DNA from: Candidatus Methylobacter oryzae
GTDB taxonomy: Bacteria > Pseudomonadota > Gammaproteobacteria > Methylococcales > Methylomonadaceae
Assembly (NCBI RefSeq): GCF_003994235.2
Contig: NZ_RYFG02000009.1
Location: 124,266 to 188,265, forward strand
Direction of reading: 5' to 3'
DNA: 64,000 nt
Within the stretch, counting starts at the first letter, position 1; each line of letters begins with the position of its first letter. The translations under genes were made by a program, and so were the position numbers. The notes under the pieces were generated by a model. That model was not told the DNA's origin. It made no database searches and worked only from the letters and a program-made list of their open reading frames with translations. This document shows positions 18,172 to 26,041 of the stretch, in pieces.

Positions 18172-19706
18172 AGCGTTTTATACCCAAAGGGCATAAGTTT
18201 CGTTTGAGCGGACCAGCCGCTTAACTCAGCTTTAGTATTAAGCCATTCGTTGACGGCCTGTTGCCATTGTTCGGGGCTGCTGTCCAAGGTCAGTGCAGTG
18301 CTATTAATGTTTTCATCAATGCTAGCCAGCATCTTGGGAATGTCTTCAGGAACGGCTTGGTTAAACAGTCCGGCGTTAAATGCGGTCAGCCAAGCCAGTT
18401 GAAACAGGTTGCTGAGCGGTGTCAGCCGGTCCTGTTTCAGTATTTCCCGCAGCAACCGGCCTCGTTTGATTCTTGCTTCCATCGACGCTTCCAGGCGCTG
18501 GCCGAAACGGGTGAAGACTTCCAATTCCAAAAATTGCAGGTAATCCAATTTCATCTGTCCGGCTTGATCGCGAATGCTCATATCCTGGGCTTTTCCGCCT
18601 ATTCGCGATACAGAGCGGGTAATGTCGATGGCCGGGCGGAATCCCGATACGAACAAGTCGTTATCCAGATAGATTTGCCCGTCGGTAATCGAAATCAGGT
18701 TGGTCGGAATATAAGCCGCAATTTCTCCCTGTTTGGTTTCGATGATCGGCAATGCGGTCATGCTGCCGCCGCCGTTTTCGGCATTCAAGCTGGTCGAACG
18801 CTCGAGCAGGCGCGAGTGGACAAAGAAAATATCGCCAGGATAAGCCTCGCGTCCGGGCGGCCTTCGCAGCAATAGCGACAATTCCCGGTAAGTCCTGGCA
18901 TGCGTCGATAAATCGTCGTAAATAATCAGCGTATCCCGGCCCTGCGCCATCCAATATTCGGCCAGCGCGCAGCCGGCAAACGGGGCGATATATTGCAAGC
19001 CGGGCAGGGTGCTGGCCTCGGCGACCACGCAAACGGTATAGTCCAATGCGCCGTGATTTTTCAATGTTTCAATCGTGTTGACAACGGCAGAGCGCTTCTG
19101 GCCGATCAGCACATAGATGCACAATACGTTTTTGCCTTTTTGGTTGACGACCGTGTCGATAGCGATTGACGTTCTGCCCAGACCTTCATCTCCGACGATC
19201 AGCTGCCGTTGCCCTTTGCCTATCGGAATCAGCGTGTCGATAATTTTTATGCCGGTATACAGCGGCTTATGGACGAAATCGCGAGTGATGATCGGCGGCG
19301 AGCCTTTTTCCATGCTTTCGCGTGCTGTCTGCACGGGCGGAAGCTGTCCGTCCAGCGGGGTTCCCAGCGGGTCGATAATCCGGCCTAAAAATTCATCGCC
19401 GACCGGTATGCTAAGCGAGTGCCGGGAAAGATGAACCGTCGTGCCTGCTGTCAGCGCTTCGGTTTCGTACAGTAAAATTGCGCCGATCCGGTCGCGGTTA
19501 AGGTCGAAAACCATGCCCCGGCTGCCGTCGGCAAAATCCAGGATGTCTTCGATAGCCGCGGAGGGCAAGCCTTTGATCCAACTGATGCCGTCGCCGACCG
19601 AAACGACCGTGCCTTGTTCGGCAATGCGCAGCCCCGGTTGATAATTGGCCAGCCACTCGGCCTGTTTGTCCAGTAGGCTGGTAGGCGCGTTTTCAATCCT
19701 GTCCAT
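18168..19706 (-). CDS. atpA: Alternative (N-type) F1Fo ATPase alpha subunit, variant P-loop
   Basis: Non-catalytic nucleotide-binding subunit of F1, 512 residues. Family motifs are clear: [47 protein letters not shown], and [10 protein letters not shown]. The Walker A segment reads GDEGLGRTS, so the lysine found in almost all alpha subunits (GKT) is Arg178 here, and the usual Arg-Gln/Ala-Thr before it is changed too. Nucleotide binding at the non-catalytic sites may be weak. ATG 19706 overlaps the end of atpF by 14 bases; an upstream TTG at 19721 is less likely. Confidence 0.92.
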   Translation of the reverse strand: MDRIENAPTSLLDKQAEWLANYQPGLRIAEQGTVVSVGDGISWIKGLPSAAIEDILDFADGSRGMVFDLNRDRIGAILLYETEALTAGTTVHLSRHSLSIPVGDEFLGRIIDPLGTPLDGQLPPVQTARESMEKGSPPIITRDFVHKPLYTGIKIIDTLIPIGKGQRQLIVGDEGLGRTSIAIDTVVNQKGKNVLCIYVLIGQKRSAVVNTIETLKNHGALDYTVCVVAEASTLPGLQYIAPFAGCALAEYWMAQGRDTLIIYDDLSTHARTYRELSLLLRRPPGREAYPGDIFFVHSRLLERSTSLNAENGGGSMTALPIIETKQGEIAAYIPTNLISITDGQIYLDNDLFVSGFRPAIDITRSVSRIGGKAQDMSIRDQAGQMKLDYLQFLELEVFTRFGQRLEASMEARIKRGRLLREILKQDRLTPLSNLFQLAWLTAFNAGLFNQAVPEDIPKMLASIDENINSTALTLDSSPEQWQQAVNEWLNTKAELSGWSAQTKLMPFGYKTL

Positions 19707-20442
19707 TGGCAATCTCGGCAAAGCCTGTCAGTTCGTGTTGCAAGTTAGCATTCAATACCCAAGCGCCGATGTCGATACGCAGGCCCGCGATCAGTGCATT
19801 ATCTTGATGATATTGAAAATTGAGGGAGTTGCCGGTTAATGCGCCGAGCTTTTGTTCCAGTTGTTGGCCCATTTCGGCAGACAGCGGATAGGCGCTGGTG
19901 ATCTTGACAGCTACCGATTTTTTGTTTCCCTGCGCAGTCAAACATTGCCTGCACGCTTCCGGCAAGGTTGTCAGGTTGTCCAACAGCAGCGTAAATAAAC
20001 GGGCTTCCAATTCAGGCCCTGCAGACTGGCTCAGCAACATCGCGGCAAATTTGGCGCCGTTCAGCAAGGCCTGTTTTTCGCTTTGTTCTTGCAACTCCCG
20101 TTGTTGTTTTGACAGCAACACATTGGCCCTTTGCCGTTCCTGTTCGAAATCGGCATTCAGCTTTTCCTGATGGGCTTTCCTTTCGGCCTCGAGTTGGCGG
20201 TGCAGGGCGGTGATTGCAGCCTGTTTTTCTTGTTCCCATAATTTTTGCCGGTTTTCATACAGGCTGCATTGTTGCTCCGCTTGTTGTTTCAGGCTTTTTG
20301 CATCGTTAAGCGATTGATCGATGAACTGCTTACGCTTGGCAATGACTTCCAGCAACGGCTTATAAAAAAGCCGCTGCAAAATCCAGATCAGGACCAGGAA
20401 ATTGATGATTTCAAAAAAAAATGTCGACAGGTTGAATTCCAT
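19693..20442 (-). CDS. atpF: Alternative (N-type) F1Fo ATPase b subunit (long form)
   Basis: Peripheral stalk of Fo, 249 residues. A membrane helix at the N-terminus ([23 protein letters not shown]) is followed by a long charged coiled coil (about 35-130, rich in Gln, Glu, Lys) and a C-terminal domain of about 110 residues. The extra length suggests a delta-like C-terminal part, as in other N-type loci that lack atpH. The gap to atpE is 180 bases and is filled by a dispersed palindrome, unusual inside an operon. Confidence 0.88.
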   Translation of the reverse strand: MEFNLSTFFFEIINFLVLIWILQRLFYKPLLEVIAKRKQFIDQSLNDAKSLKQQAEQQCSLYENRQKLWEQEKQAAITALHRQLEAERKAHQEKLNADFEQERQRANVLLSKQQRELQEQSEKQALLNGAKFAAMLLSQSAGPELEARLFTLLLDNLTTLPEACRQCLTAQGNKKSVAVKITSAYPLSAEMGQQLEQKLGALTGNSLNFQYHQDNALIAGLRIDIGAWVLNANLQHELTGFAEIANGQD

Positions 20443-20480
20443 ATGCGCTTTATTGGCTTGTTTGGTTAGTCGGTGATAAA

Positions 20481-20618
20481 TAGAACACGAATGATACGGA
20501 TAGGACGGATTTACACGGGTTTTTCAATAAGGGTATGAATTTTAGTGCTGCTTTGAAACTGAAAAAATCCCCGATTAGCTGTGATTATCAGTCAAATCCG
20601 CGTCATCCGTGTTCCATC
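20481..20618. repeat. Dispersed palindrome family A, copy 1 (between atpE and atpF)
   Basis: The left arm TAGAACACGAATGATACGGA and following ATAGGACGGATTTACACGG (20481-20518) is answered by a right arm AAATCCGCGTCATCCGTGTTC (20594-20614). The same arms occur near 32.8, 38.5 and 52.0 kb. This copy is decayed in the middle. In RNA it would fold between atpE and atpF and could stabilise the upstream atpE message or reduce atpF expression (inference). Confidence 0.8.
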
Positions 20619-20622
20619 CCAA

Positions 20623-20889
20623 TCACTTAACAATATATTCAAGCAACGGATTCCGGAATAGCACGATCAAAATAATAACCAGACAATAAATAGCCAATGA
20701 CTCGATCATCGCCAGTCCGATAAACAAGGTGCGCATGATCGACTGCTCCGATTCCGGCTGCCGCGACAAGGCTTCCAACGCGCTGGCGATGGCTTTGCCC
20801 ATCGCCAGCGCGGGCAGCATGACCCCCAACGCAATGCCGATAATGGCAGCGATGCTGGATCCAAGGACAATCGAGGCAATGTCTGACAT
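20623..20889 (-). CDS. atpE: Alternative (N-type) F1Fo ATPase c subunit
   Basis: Ring-forming proteolipid, 88 residues, two helices with the RQPE polar loop (43-46). Ion site: Glu63-Ser64 with Tyr68 in the second helix (IESLAIY), the side chains used by sodium-binding c rings. In the first helix the position that holds Gln in sodium c rings, or an extra Glu in typical N-ATPases (aligned by hand from the RQPE loop and Pro26), is Met30. The site is thus incomplete for the double-carboxylate sodium type. Coupling ion is uncertain. Confidence 0.92.
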   Translation of the reverse strand: MSDIASIVLGSSIAAIIGIALGVMLPALAMGKAIASALEALSRQPESEQSIMRTLFIGLAMIESLAIYCLVIILIVLFRNPLLEYIVK

Positions 20890-20892
20890 AAG

Positions 20893-21558
20893 TTACTCCT
20901 GTGAATTTAAATGTTGGGATTGTATGGCGCTGGCTAAGTAAATCAGCGCCAGCATGCCGAAAATATAGGCCTGTACCAGCGCTTCAATGATATGCAGCAT
21001 TAAAATCGGAATCGGCGCCAGGAATCCCGCTACCAATAATATCAACATTGCCGCCATTTCCAGGCTCATCATGTTGCCGAATAAACGAATAGCCAGCGCC
21101 AAAGTGCGGGTAAACTCGCTGATAATATGGAAAGGCAGCAAAATCGGGCTGGGATGCAAATAATGGCGCAGATAATTTTTAAAGCCCTGGGTTCTGATGC
21201 CGTACCAGTGTACCGAGAAGAATACCAAGATTGCCAATGCCGAGGTCACCGAAAGATCGCGGGTTGGCGAATGCAAGCCCGGTATTAAGCTGAGCAGGTT
21301 GGCAACGATCAGGAACAGCCAAACCGTCGCGATAAAAGGCAGAATTTTTCGTCCGTGTTCCGGTGCGACAGCGAGGATGGCCTTGTCAATCGTCACGACA
21401 ATGCCTTCAACAGTGGCTTGCAACTTACCCGGCAGCATCTCCAGATGCCGGGTTGAAAGCCAGGCTAATACAGCAATGACCAGCATGATGCCCCAGGTGG
21501 TAATGACTGATGCGCTTATGATTATTGGGCCGATAGCAAAAGTAAATTGGTTTTCCAT
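20893..21558 (-). CDS. atpB: Alternative (N-type) F1Fo ATPase a subunit
   Basis: Fo stator subunit of 221 residues forming the ion half-channels. The essential Arg is in LALAIRLFGNM (about residue 150). The N-terminal ITTWGIMLVIAVLAWLSTR and the C-terminal LVQAYIFGMLALIYL helices are typical of the alternative-ATPase a subunits, shorter than E. coli AtpB (271). It starts 15 bases after the AtpQ-like gene, leaving no room for an atpR gene, and ends 3 bases before atpE. Confidence 0.92.
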   Translation of the reverse strand: MENQFTFAIGPIIISASVITTWGIMLVIAVLAWLSTRHLEMLPGKLQATVEGIVVTIDKAILAVAPEHGRKILPFIATVWLFLIVANLLSLIPGLHSPTRDLSVTSALAILVFFSVHWYGIRTQGFKNYLRHYLHPSPILLPFHIISEFTRTLALAIRLFGNMMSLEMAAMLILLVAGFLAPIPILMLHIIEALVQAYIFGMLALIYLASAIQSQHLNSQE

Positions 21559-21573
21559 GATTCAACCGAGACC

Positions 21574-21831
21574 TTACTCTTTAATTAGAAAATACACGTT
21601 AAAAATCCCAATCACTAAGCCGGCAAACAATAAACTGATTGTCCAGTGCGTCGAATAACCTTCCACCTTATCGTCCAACCAATGGCCTAAATATACGGCG
21701 CCGATAATAGGCAATATCATTACCAAGCCTAATGTGCCAACCGACGGCAGGCTCTGGCGATGATTACGCTCTGCCTTCCTGATGCGTTTGACCTGGCGTT
21801 CAATCTTGTTTTTGAGTTGTTGACTGTTCAT
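21574..21831 (-). CDS. atpQ: AtpQ-like (AtpI-type) assembly subunit of the N-type ATPase
   Basis: A small membrane protein of 85 residues: a basic coiled start (KNKIERQVKRIRKAERNHRQS), then two hydrophobic helices (about 35-52 and 62-83). It matches the gene-1 protein of alternative F1Fo loci, thought to help c-ring assembly. ATG 21831 overlaps the atpC stop (ATGA); ATG 21840 would add three residues. The usual next gene, atpR, is missing. Confidence 0.8.
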   Translation of the reverse strand: MNSQQLKNKIERQVKRIRKAERNHRQSLPSVGTLGLVMILPIIGAVYLGHWLDDKVEGYSTHWTISLLFAGLVIGIFNVYFLIKE

Positions 21832-22238
21832 AACTGCCATCCGGTTTTACGTTTTAGCGTCAGCATGCGTTTTATCATAGCCTGCTCCATTCGATGCAGG
21901 CTTTCCCTTGTCGCACGCAGATTTTCCTCTTCGGCGATCAATTGCTCTTCCAATAAGGTACTGATTCGCTCGAGGTCGGTATCGACCAGGAAATGCCGGG
22001 TGCTGATTGTCAACTCGTTGTTATTGAAATAGGCGACCGCGCCCGGCAGAGCCAGATATTGCCAATCGTCGGAGTCCAGGCGAAAGCGCGCCAAGCCGAA
22101 AACCAGCGTCGTCATGAAGCGCGCATGGTGGGCTTTAATACCGAAACTGCCTGAAGCATCCTCGCCGACAAATGAAGTCACGCCGTTGATGCGCCGTTCA
22201 TGGCTGGCGTCAAACAGGTTGAGTACGAATCGGTTCAT
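21828..22238 (-). CDS. atpC: Alternative (N-type) F1Fo ATPase epsilon subunit
   Basis: 136-residue epsilon subunit that couples rotor to F1 and inhibits hydrolysis. The N-terminal beta-sandwich holds SFGIKAHHARFMTTL and LALPGAVAYFNNNELTI; a C-terminal helical pair follows (residues 90-136). Normally the gene follows atpD directly. Here its upstream side holds only a decayed atpD fragment and then a restriction island on the opposite strand, so a new promoter must drive atpC onward. Confidence 0.88.
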   Translation of the reverse strand: MNRFVLNLFDASHERRINGVTSFVGEDASGSFGIKAHHARFMTTLVFGLARFRLDSDDWQYLALPGAVAYFNNNELTISTRHFLVDTDLERISTLLEEQLIAEEENLRATRESLHRMEQAMIKRMLTLKRKTGWQL

Positions 22239-22264
22239 CGAGACAGGAAGAAGATGTGGACGAT

Positions 22265-22395
22265 AACCCTCTTCGGGTTATGCGTTTCGGTAATTATTCC
22301 GGTGGCTTGACCGTGTTTTGGTTGTATCTGCAAACTGTTCAAAAGAAGCTACTCCAACGTATCGGAACGAGTCTTGATAGAAATTTACTTAAAAT
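22265..22395 (-). pseudogene. Relic of the atpD 5' end and leader
   Basis: This stretch repeats the start of the intact atpD (32677-32775) in the same orientation. Shared runs are CTTGACCGT, GTTGTATCTGCAAA, CTCCAACG and TTACTTAAAA. In the atpD frame it reads LNSLQIQPKHGQATGIITETH, against [21 protein letters not shown] in the real gene. A TAG replaces the third codon and the frame collapses before atpC, 27 bases on. It shows that atpC once followed an atpD copy at this spot. Confidence 0.75.
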
Positions 22396-22525
22396 GTGCC
22401 CGTATAGCAAACAATTCGGATGATTTAGAGAGTGGGCCGGTATTGCAAATCAACGCCTCAGGGAAAGGTATGGTATGAAATGATATGATACGACTTGTTT
22501 CGTTTGCTTAACAATCAAGAAAACC

Positions 22526-24220
22526 ATGAATACCTCAGAACAGCAATTTTTAAACGCGCTTGACGATAAGCTTTGGAAAGCCGCCGACAAACTGCGCAGC
22601 AACCTGGATGCAGCCAACTATAAGCATGTCGTGCTTGGCCTTATTTTCTTGAAATACGTTTCCGACGCGTTTGAAGAGCGACAAAACGAGTTGAAAGAGT
22701 TGTTTCAAAAAGACCGCGACGACAACATCTACTTCATGCCGCGCGAAGATTACGATTCCGACGAAGACTACCAACAAGCCATCGCCGACGAGCTGGAGCT
22801 GCTGGATTACTACCAGGAAAAAAACGTTTTCTGGGTGCCGAAAACGGCCCGCTGGAGCACGTTAAAAAGCGCCGCCGCTTTGCCGATAGGTTCGGTCGTT
22901 TGGCAAAACGAGCAGGGCGAAGACGTCAAGCTACGCTCTATCTCCTGGCTGGTCGATAACGCGCTGGATGAAATCGAAAAAGCCAACAGTAAGCTGAAAG
23001 GCATCCTGAACCGCATCGGCCAGTACCAACTGGACAACGACAAACTGATCGGCCTGATCAACAGCTTTTCCGACACCAGCTTCCGTACCCCGGAATACCG
23101 CGGCCAAAAACTGGAACTGCACAGCAAGGACATTCTCGGCCATGTCTACGAATACTTCTTGGGCCAGTTTGCATTGGCCGAAGGCAAGCAAGGCGGCCAA
23201 TATTACACCCCGAAAAGCATCGTCACACTGATCGTCGAAATGCTCGAGCCCTACAAAGGCCGTGTCTACGATCCGGCGATGGGCTCCGGCGGCTTTTTTG
23301 TTTCCAGCGACAAATTCATCGAAGAACACGCGAAGGAAAAACACTACAACCCGGCCGAGCAGAAAAAACATATCTCTGTGTACGGCCAGGAAAGCAACCC
23401 GACCACCTGGAAATTGGCGGCGATGAACATGGCGATTCGCGGCATCGACTTTAACTTCGGCAAAAAGAATGCCGACACCTTCTTGGACGACCAGCACCCC
23501 GATCTTCGCGCCGACTTCGTGATGGCTAACCCGCCGTTCAACATCAAAGACTGGTGGCACGCCAAATTGGAAGGCGACGTACGCTGGAAATACGGCACGC
23601 CGCCGCAAGGCAACGCCAACTTCGGCTGGATGCAGCACATGCTGCATCATCTGGCACCGACCGGCAGCATGGCCTTGCTGCTGGCGAACGGCTCGATGAG
23701 CTCGAACACCAACAACGAAGGCGAAATCCGCAAAGCCTTGATCGAAGCCGATTTAGTCGAATGCATGGTCGCATTGCCGGGGCAATTGTTTACCAACACC
23801 CAAATCCCGGCCTGTATCTGGTTTTTGACCAAAGACAAAAGCAGTAAAGCGGACCGTCGCGGCCGTACCTTGTTTATCGATGCCCGCAGCCTCGGTTATA
23901 TGAAAGACCGCGTGTTGCGCGACTTCACCCAAGTCGACATTGCAAAAATTGCCGAGACTTTCCATGCCTGGCAGCGCGGTTCAGGCTATCAGGATCAACC
24001 CGGGTTCTGCTTTTCGGCCGAACTAAAAGACGTCCAAAAACACGACTTCGTGCTGACGCCGGGCCGCTATGTCGGCGCGGCCGAGCAAGAAGACGACGGC
24101 GAACCGTTTGCTGAAAAAATGGCGCGCTTAACCGCACAGTTGAAAACCCAGTTTGCCGAAAGCGATCGTCTGGAAGCGGAGATCAAAAAGAATCTGGCGG
24201 GATTGGGTTATGAGCTCTAA
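22526..24220 (+). CDS. hsdM: Type I restriction-modification methyltransferase subunit M
   Basis: N6-adenine DNA methyltransferase subunit, 564 residues. An N-terminal helical HsdM domain (about 8-165) is followed by the Rossmann methylase fold: SAM motif I DPAMGSGGFF from Asp249 and the catalytic motif IV NPPF from Asn335. Acts as M2S for modification and M2SR2 for restriction. It is the first gene of the plus-strand island; the start ATG 22526 matches the family. Its last 11 bases overlap the start of the ATP-binding regulator. Confidence 0.95.
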   Translation: MNTSEQQFLNALDDKLWKAADKLRSNLDAANYKHVVLGLIFLKYVSDAFEERQNELKELFQKDRDDNIYFMPREDYDSDEDYQQAIADELELLDYYQEKNVFWVPKTARWSTLKSAAALPIGSVVWQNEQGEDVKLRSISWLVDNALDEIEKANSKLKGILNRIGQYQLDNDKLIGLINSFSDTSFRTPEYRGQKLELHSKDILGHVYEYFLGQFALAEGKQGGQYYTPKSIVTLIVEMLEPYKGRVYDPAMGSGGFFVSSDKFIEEHAKEKHYNPAEQKKHISVYGQESNPTTWKLAAMNMAIRGIDFNFGKKNADTFLDDQHPDLRADFVMANPPFNIKDWWHAKLEGDVRWKYGTPPQGNANFGWMQHMLHHLAPTGSMALLLANGSMSSNTNNEGEIRKALIEADLVECMVALPGQLFTNTQIPACIWFLTKDKSSKADRRGRTLFIDARSLGYMKDRVLRDFTQVDIAKIAETFHAWQRGSGYQDQPGFCFSAELKDVQKHDFVLTPGRYVGAAEQEDDGEPFAEKMARLTAQLKTQFAESDRLEAEIKKNLAGLGYEL

Positions 24221-25646
24221 GCATCCGCTGCTGGCGGAAATTTTGCAAGGCGAAAGCAAAATCCTGGAGTTCAAAGCGGAACTGCCCAAAGGCGATCAAC
24301 TGGCTAAAACGCTGATTGCCTTTGCCAATACCAGCGGAGGGAAACTGGTCATCGGCGTCGATAACAACCAGCAACTGGTAGGCTTGCGTAATGCGGACAT
24401 CTTTGACTTGCAAGACAAAATAGCCTCAATAGTCCATGAGCTTTGCAGTCCTAATCTGTTGCCCGAAATCTACATTGAAAATGTAACCGGCACAGAACTG
24501 TTGGTCGTCGAAGTGTCCCGCGGCGCGTTGTTGCCGTATTACCTAAAGCCCAAAGGGCGCGAGCAAGGCACCTATATCCGTTTAGGTGCAACCAACAGGC
24601 AGGCCTCGTTGGACTACATCCAGGAACTGGAACGCCAGAGGCTTAACATTAGCTTCGACGAACAGATCGATTACAGCCAGTCCTTGGCAAGTTTGGACCT
24701 CACGTCGCTGCAAGTGCGATTTAGCCAAACCGGTAAAGTATTAAACGATGACAAACTACTGAACTTGCGCCTGATCCGGCGTGAACAAGGCCGGGATTAT
24801 CCAACGCACGGTTTGTTGATCTTGTTGGGCCGTTATGAACATGTAGAAACCAAGTGCAGCCGATTTAAAGGCAACACCATGGCCGTGTTCCTCGATAAAA
24901 AAGAGTATCGCGGCGACCTCTTTTATCAGCTTGAGCAAACCGAGCTGTTTATCAAAAACCACCTGCACCTTAAAGCCGAAATTCTTGGCCTGCAACGCAC
25001 TGAAAGTTACGAAATCCCGATGCCGGCAATTCGCGAAGCCTTGGTCAATGCCGTGCTGCATCGCGATTACAGCAATTTCGGCCGCGATATAAAAGTAGGG
25101 ATTTATGACGACATGCTGAATGTCGTATCCCCCGGCGGCCTGCCCAACGGCCTGACAGAAGCCGACCTGCAACAAGGCCGTTCCGAAATCCGCAACCGCG
25201 TCTTGGCCCGAGTATTCAAGGAACTGGGATATATTGAGCAATGGGGCAGCGGTATTGGCCGGATTAAAGCGATGTGCCGGGAAGCGGGCAACGCGGAGCC
25301 GAAGATTCAGGAACGCGGCGATTTTGTCGATTGGGAGTTTTATCGCTTAGAGCATTTTGACAATGCGATTTCTGAAGCCGGTCTAAAGGTAGAGAAAGGT
25401 GGCTCAATAGGTGGCTCAATAGGTGGCTCAATAGGTGGCTCAATACCCGATGAGGCCGATTTAACCGAACGGCAACAACAGGTATTAGCCTTGATCAAAG
25501 CAGATAGCCAAATGCCTTACCGCAAAATGGCTGAGTGTATGGGGATCAATGAATCCGCCTTAAAAAAGCACCTTAACAAGCTGAAAGAGGCCGGTTATAT
25601 CCGTCGTATCGGCGGTACACGCGGCTACTGGGAGGTAAAGCAATGA
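24210..25646 (+). CDS. AlbA_2/Schlafen-type putative ATP-binding regulator with GGSI-repeat linker
   Basis: 478 residues, start ATG 24210 overlapping hsdM. Domains: an N-terminal AlbA_2/Schlafen-like domain (ESKILEFKAELPKG, FANTSGGKLVIGV, residues 8-130), a GHKL-like region with AIREALVNAVLHRDY, GLPNG and GSGIGRI (about 270-350), then a linker of four exact GGSI units (residues 397-412, coded by a 12-bp tandem repeat), and a C-terminal winged helix (TERQQQVLALI to YIRRIGGTRGYW). Proteins of this type often accompany type I systems; the role is unproven but the winged helix suggests control of transcription. The next frame begins ATGA within the stop. Confidence 0.85.
   Translation: MSSKHPLLAEILQGESKILEFKAELPKGDQLAKTLIAFANTSGGKLVIGVDNNQQLVGLRNADIFDLQDKIASIVHELCSPNLLPEIYIENVTGTELLVVEVSRGALLPYYLKPKGREQGTYIRLGATNRQASLDYIQELERQRLNISFDEQIDYSQSLASLDLTSLQVRFSQTGKVLNDDKLLNLRLIRREQGRDYPTHGLLILLGRYEHVETKCSRFKGNTMAVFLDKKEYRGDLFYQLEQTELFIKNHLHLKAEILGLQRTESYEIPMPAIREALVNAVLHRDYSNFGRDIKVGIYDDMLNVVSPGGLPNGLTEADLQQGRSEIRNRVLARVFKELGYIEQWGSGIGRIKAMCREAGNAEPKIQERGDFVDWEFYRLEHFDNAISEAGLKVEKGGSIGGSIGGSIGGSIPDEADLTERQQQVLALIKADSQMPYRKMAECMGINESALKKHLNKLKEAGYIRRIGGTRGYWEVKQ
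25398..25445 (+). repeat. Four perfect 12-bp tandem repeats (GGTGGCTCAATA)
   Basis: Four identical copies in a row inside the regulator gene coding GGSI four times. The unit is a multiple of three, so copy changes alter linker length without breaking the frame. Confidence 0.95.
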
Positions 25647-26041
25647 CATCCGAAAAAATGGCGTGGTTAACCGGCAGATTAAAAGAATATTCCACCTCGT
25701 TCCCACGCGTTGCGCGGGAATGCAGTCAAGGTGCGCTACGCCGCGAGTCACGCCCAACATCTTGTGTATACAGGACGCAGCACGTCCGGCACGGCATTCC
25801 CACGCAACGCGTGGGAACGAGAGAACATGCCCAGTTCGGCTTGGTGCGAGACTTCTTCACGCTGGTTCCCAAGCTCCAGCTTGGGAACCCAGGTGGCGAA
25901 GCTTCAGCTTTGCGAGACGGGAAGCTGGAGCTTCCTGCACTGAATTCCCAAGCTGAAGCTTGGGAACTAGCGCAAACGTTGTGGACGGGGCAGCATGCCT
26001 CGTCCGGCTTGGGTAAAGAATTCGAGAGGGGGGGGCTATGA
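25643..26041 (+). CDS. Doubtful 132-codon frame spanning palindromic repeats between regulator and hsdS
   Basis: ATG 25643 overlaps the stop of the regulator (ATGA) and the TGA at 26039-26041 overlaps the hsdS ATG in the same way. Only the first 18 codons (MTSEKMAWLTGRLKEYST) and the last dozen look like non-repeat sequence. The rest is the translation of two palindromic repeat elements (LVPKLQLGN type). It may be a real short gene blown up by repeats, or a chance open frame that keeps translational coupling to hsdS. No family recognised. Confidence 0.3.
   Translation: MTSEKMAWLTGRLKEYSTSFPRVARECSQGALRRESRPTSCVYRTQHVRHGIPTQRVGTREHAQFGLVRDFFTLVPKLQLGNPGGEASALRDGKLELPALNSQAEAWELAQTLWTGQHASSGLGKEFERGGL
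25696..25821. repeat. Dispersed palindrome family D (GTTCCCACGCGTTGCGYGGGAA type)
   Basis: CTCGTTCCCACGCGTTGCG at the left is mirrored by CGCAACGCGTGGGAACGAG at the right; the core carries further small palindromes. Elements of this kind are frequent in sulfur and methane oxidising gammaproteobacteria (from memory). It lies in the 390-bp gap before hsdS. Confidence 0.85.
25865..25966. repeat. Palindrome cluster (GTTCCCAAGCTCCAGCTTGGGAAC type)
   Basis: Two strong hairpins, 25865-25888 and 25945-25966 (TTCCCAAGCTGAAGCTTGGGAA), with a weaker GAAGCT/AGCTTC pairing between. A second repeat type next to family D, 43 bases away. Confidence 0.85.

Noticed and set aside
18261-18875. 204-codon plus-strand frame opposite atpA
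   Set aside because: Shadow of a conserved subunit gene, no independent support.
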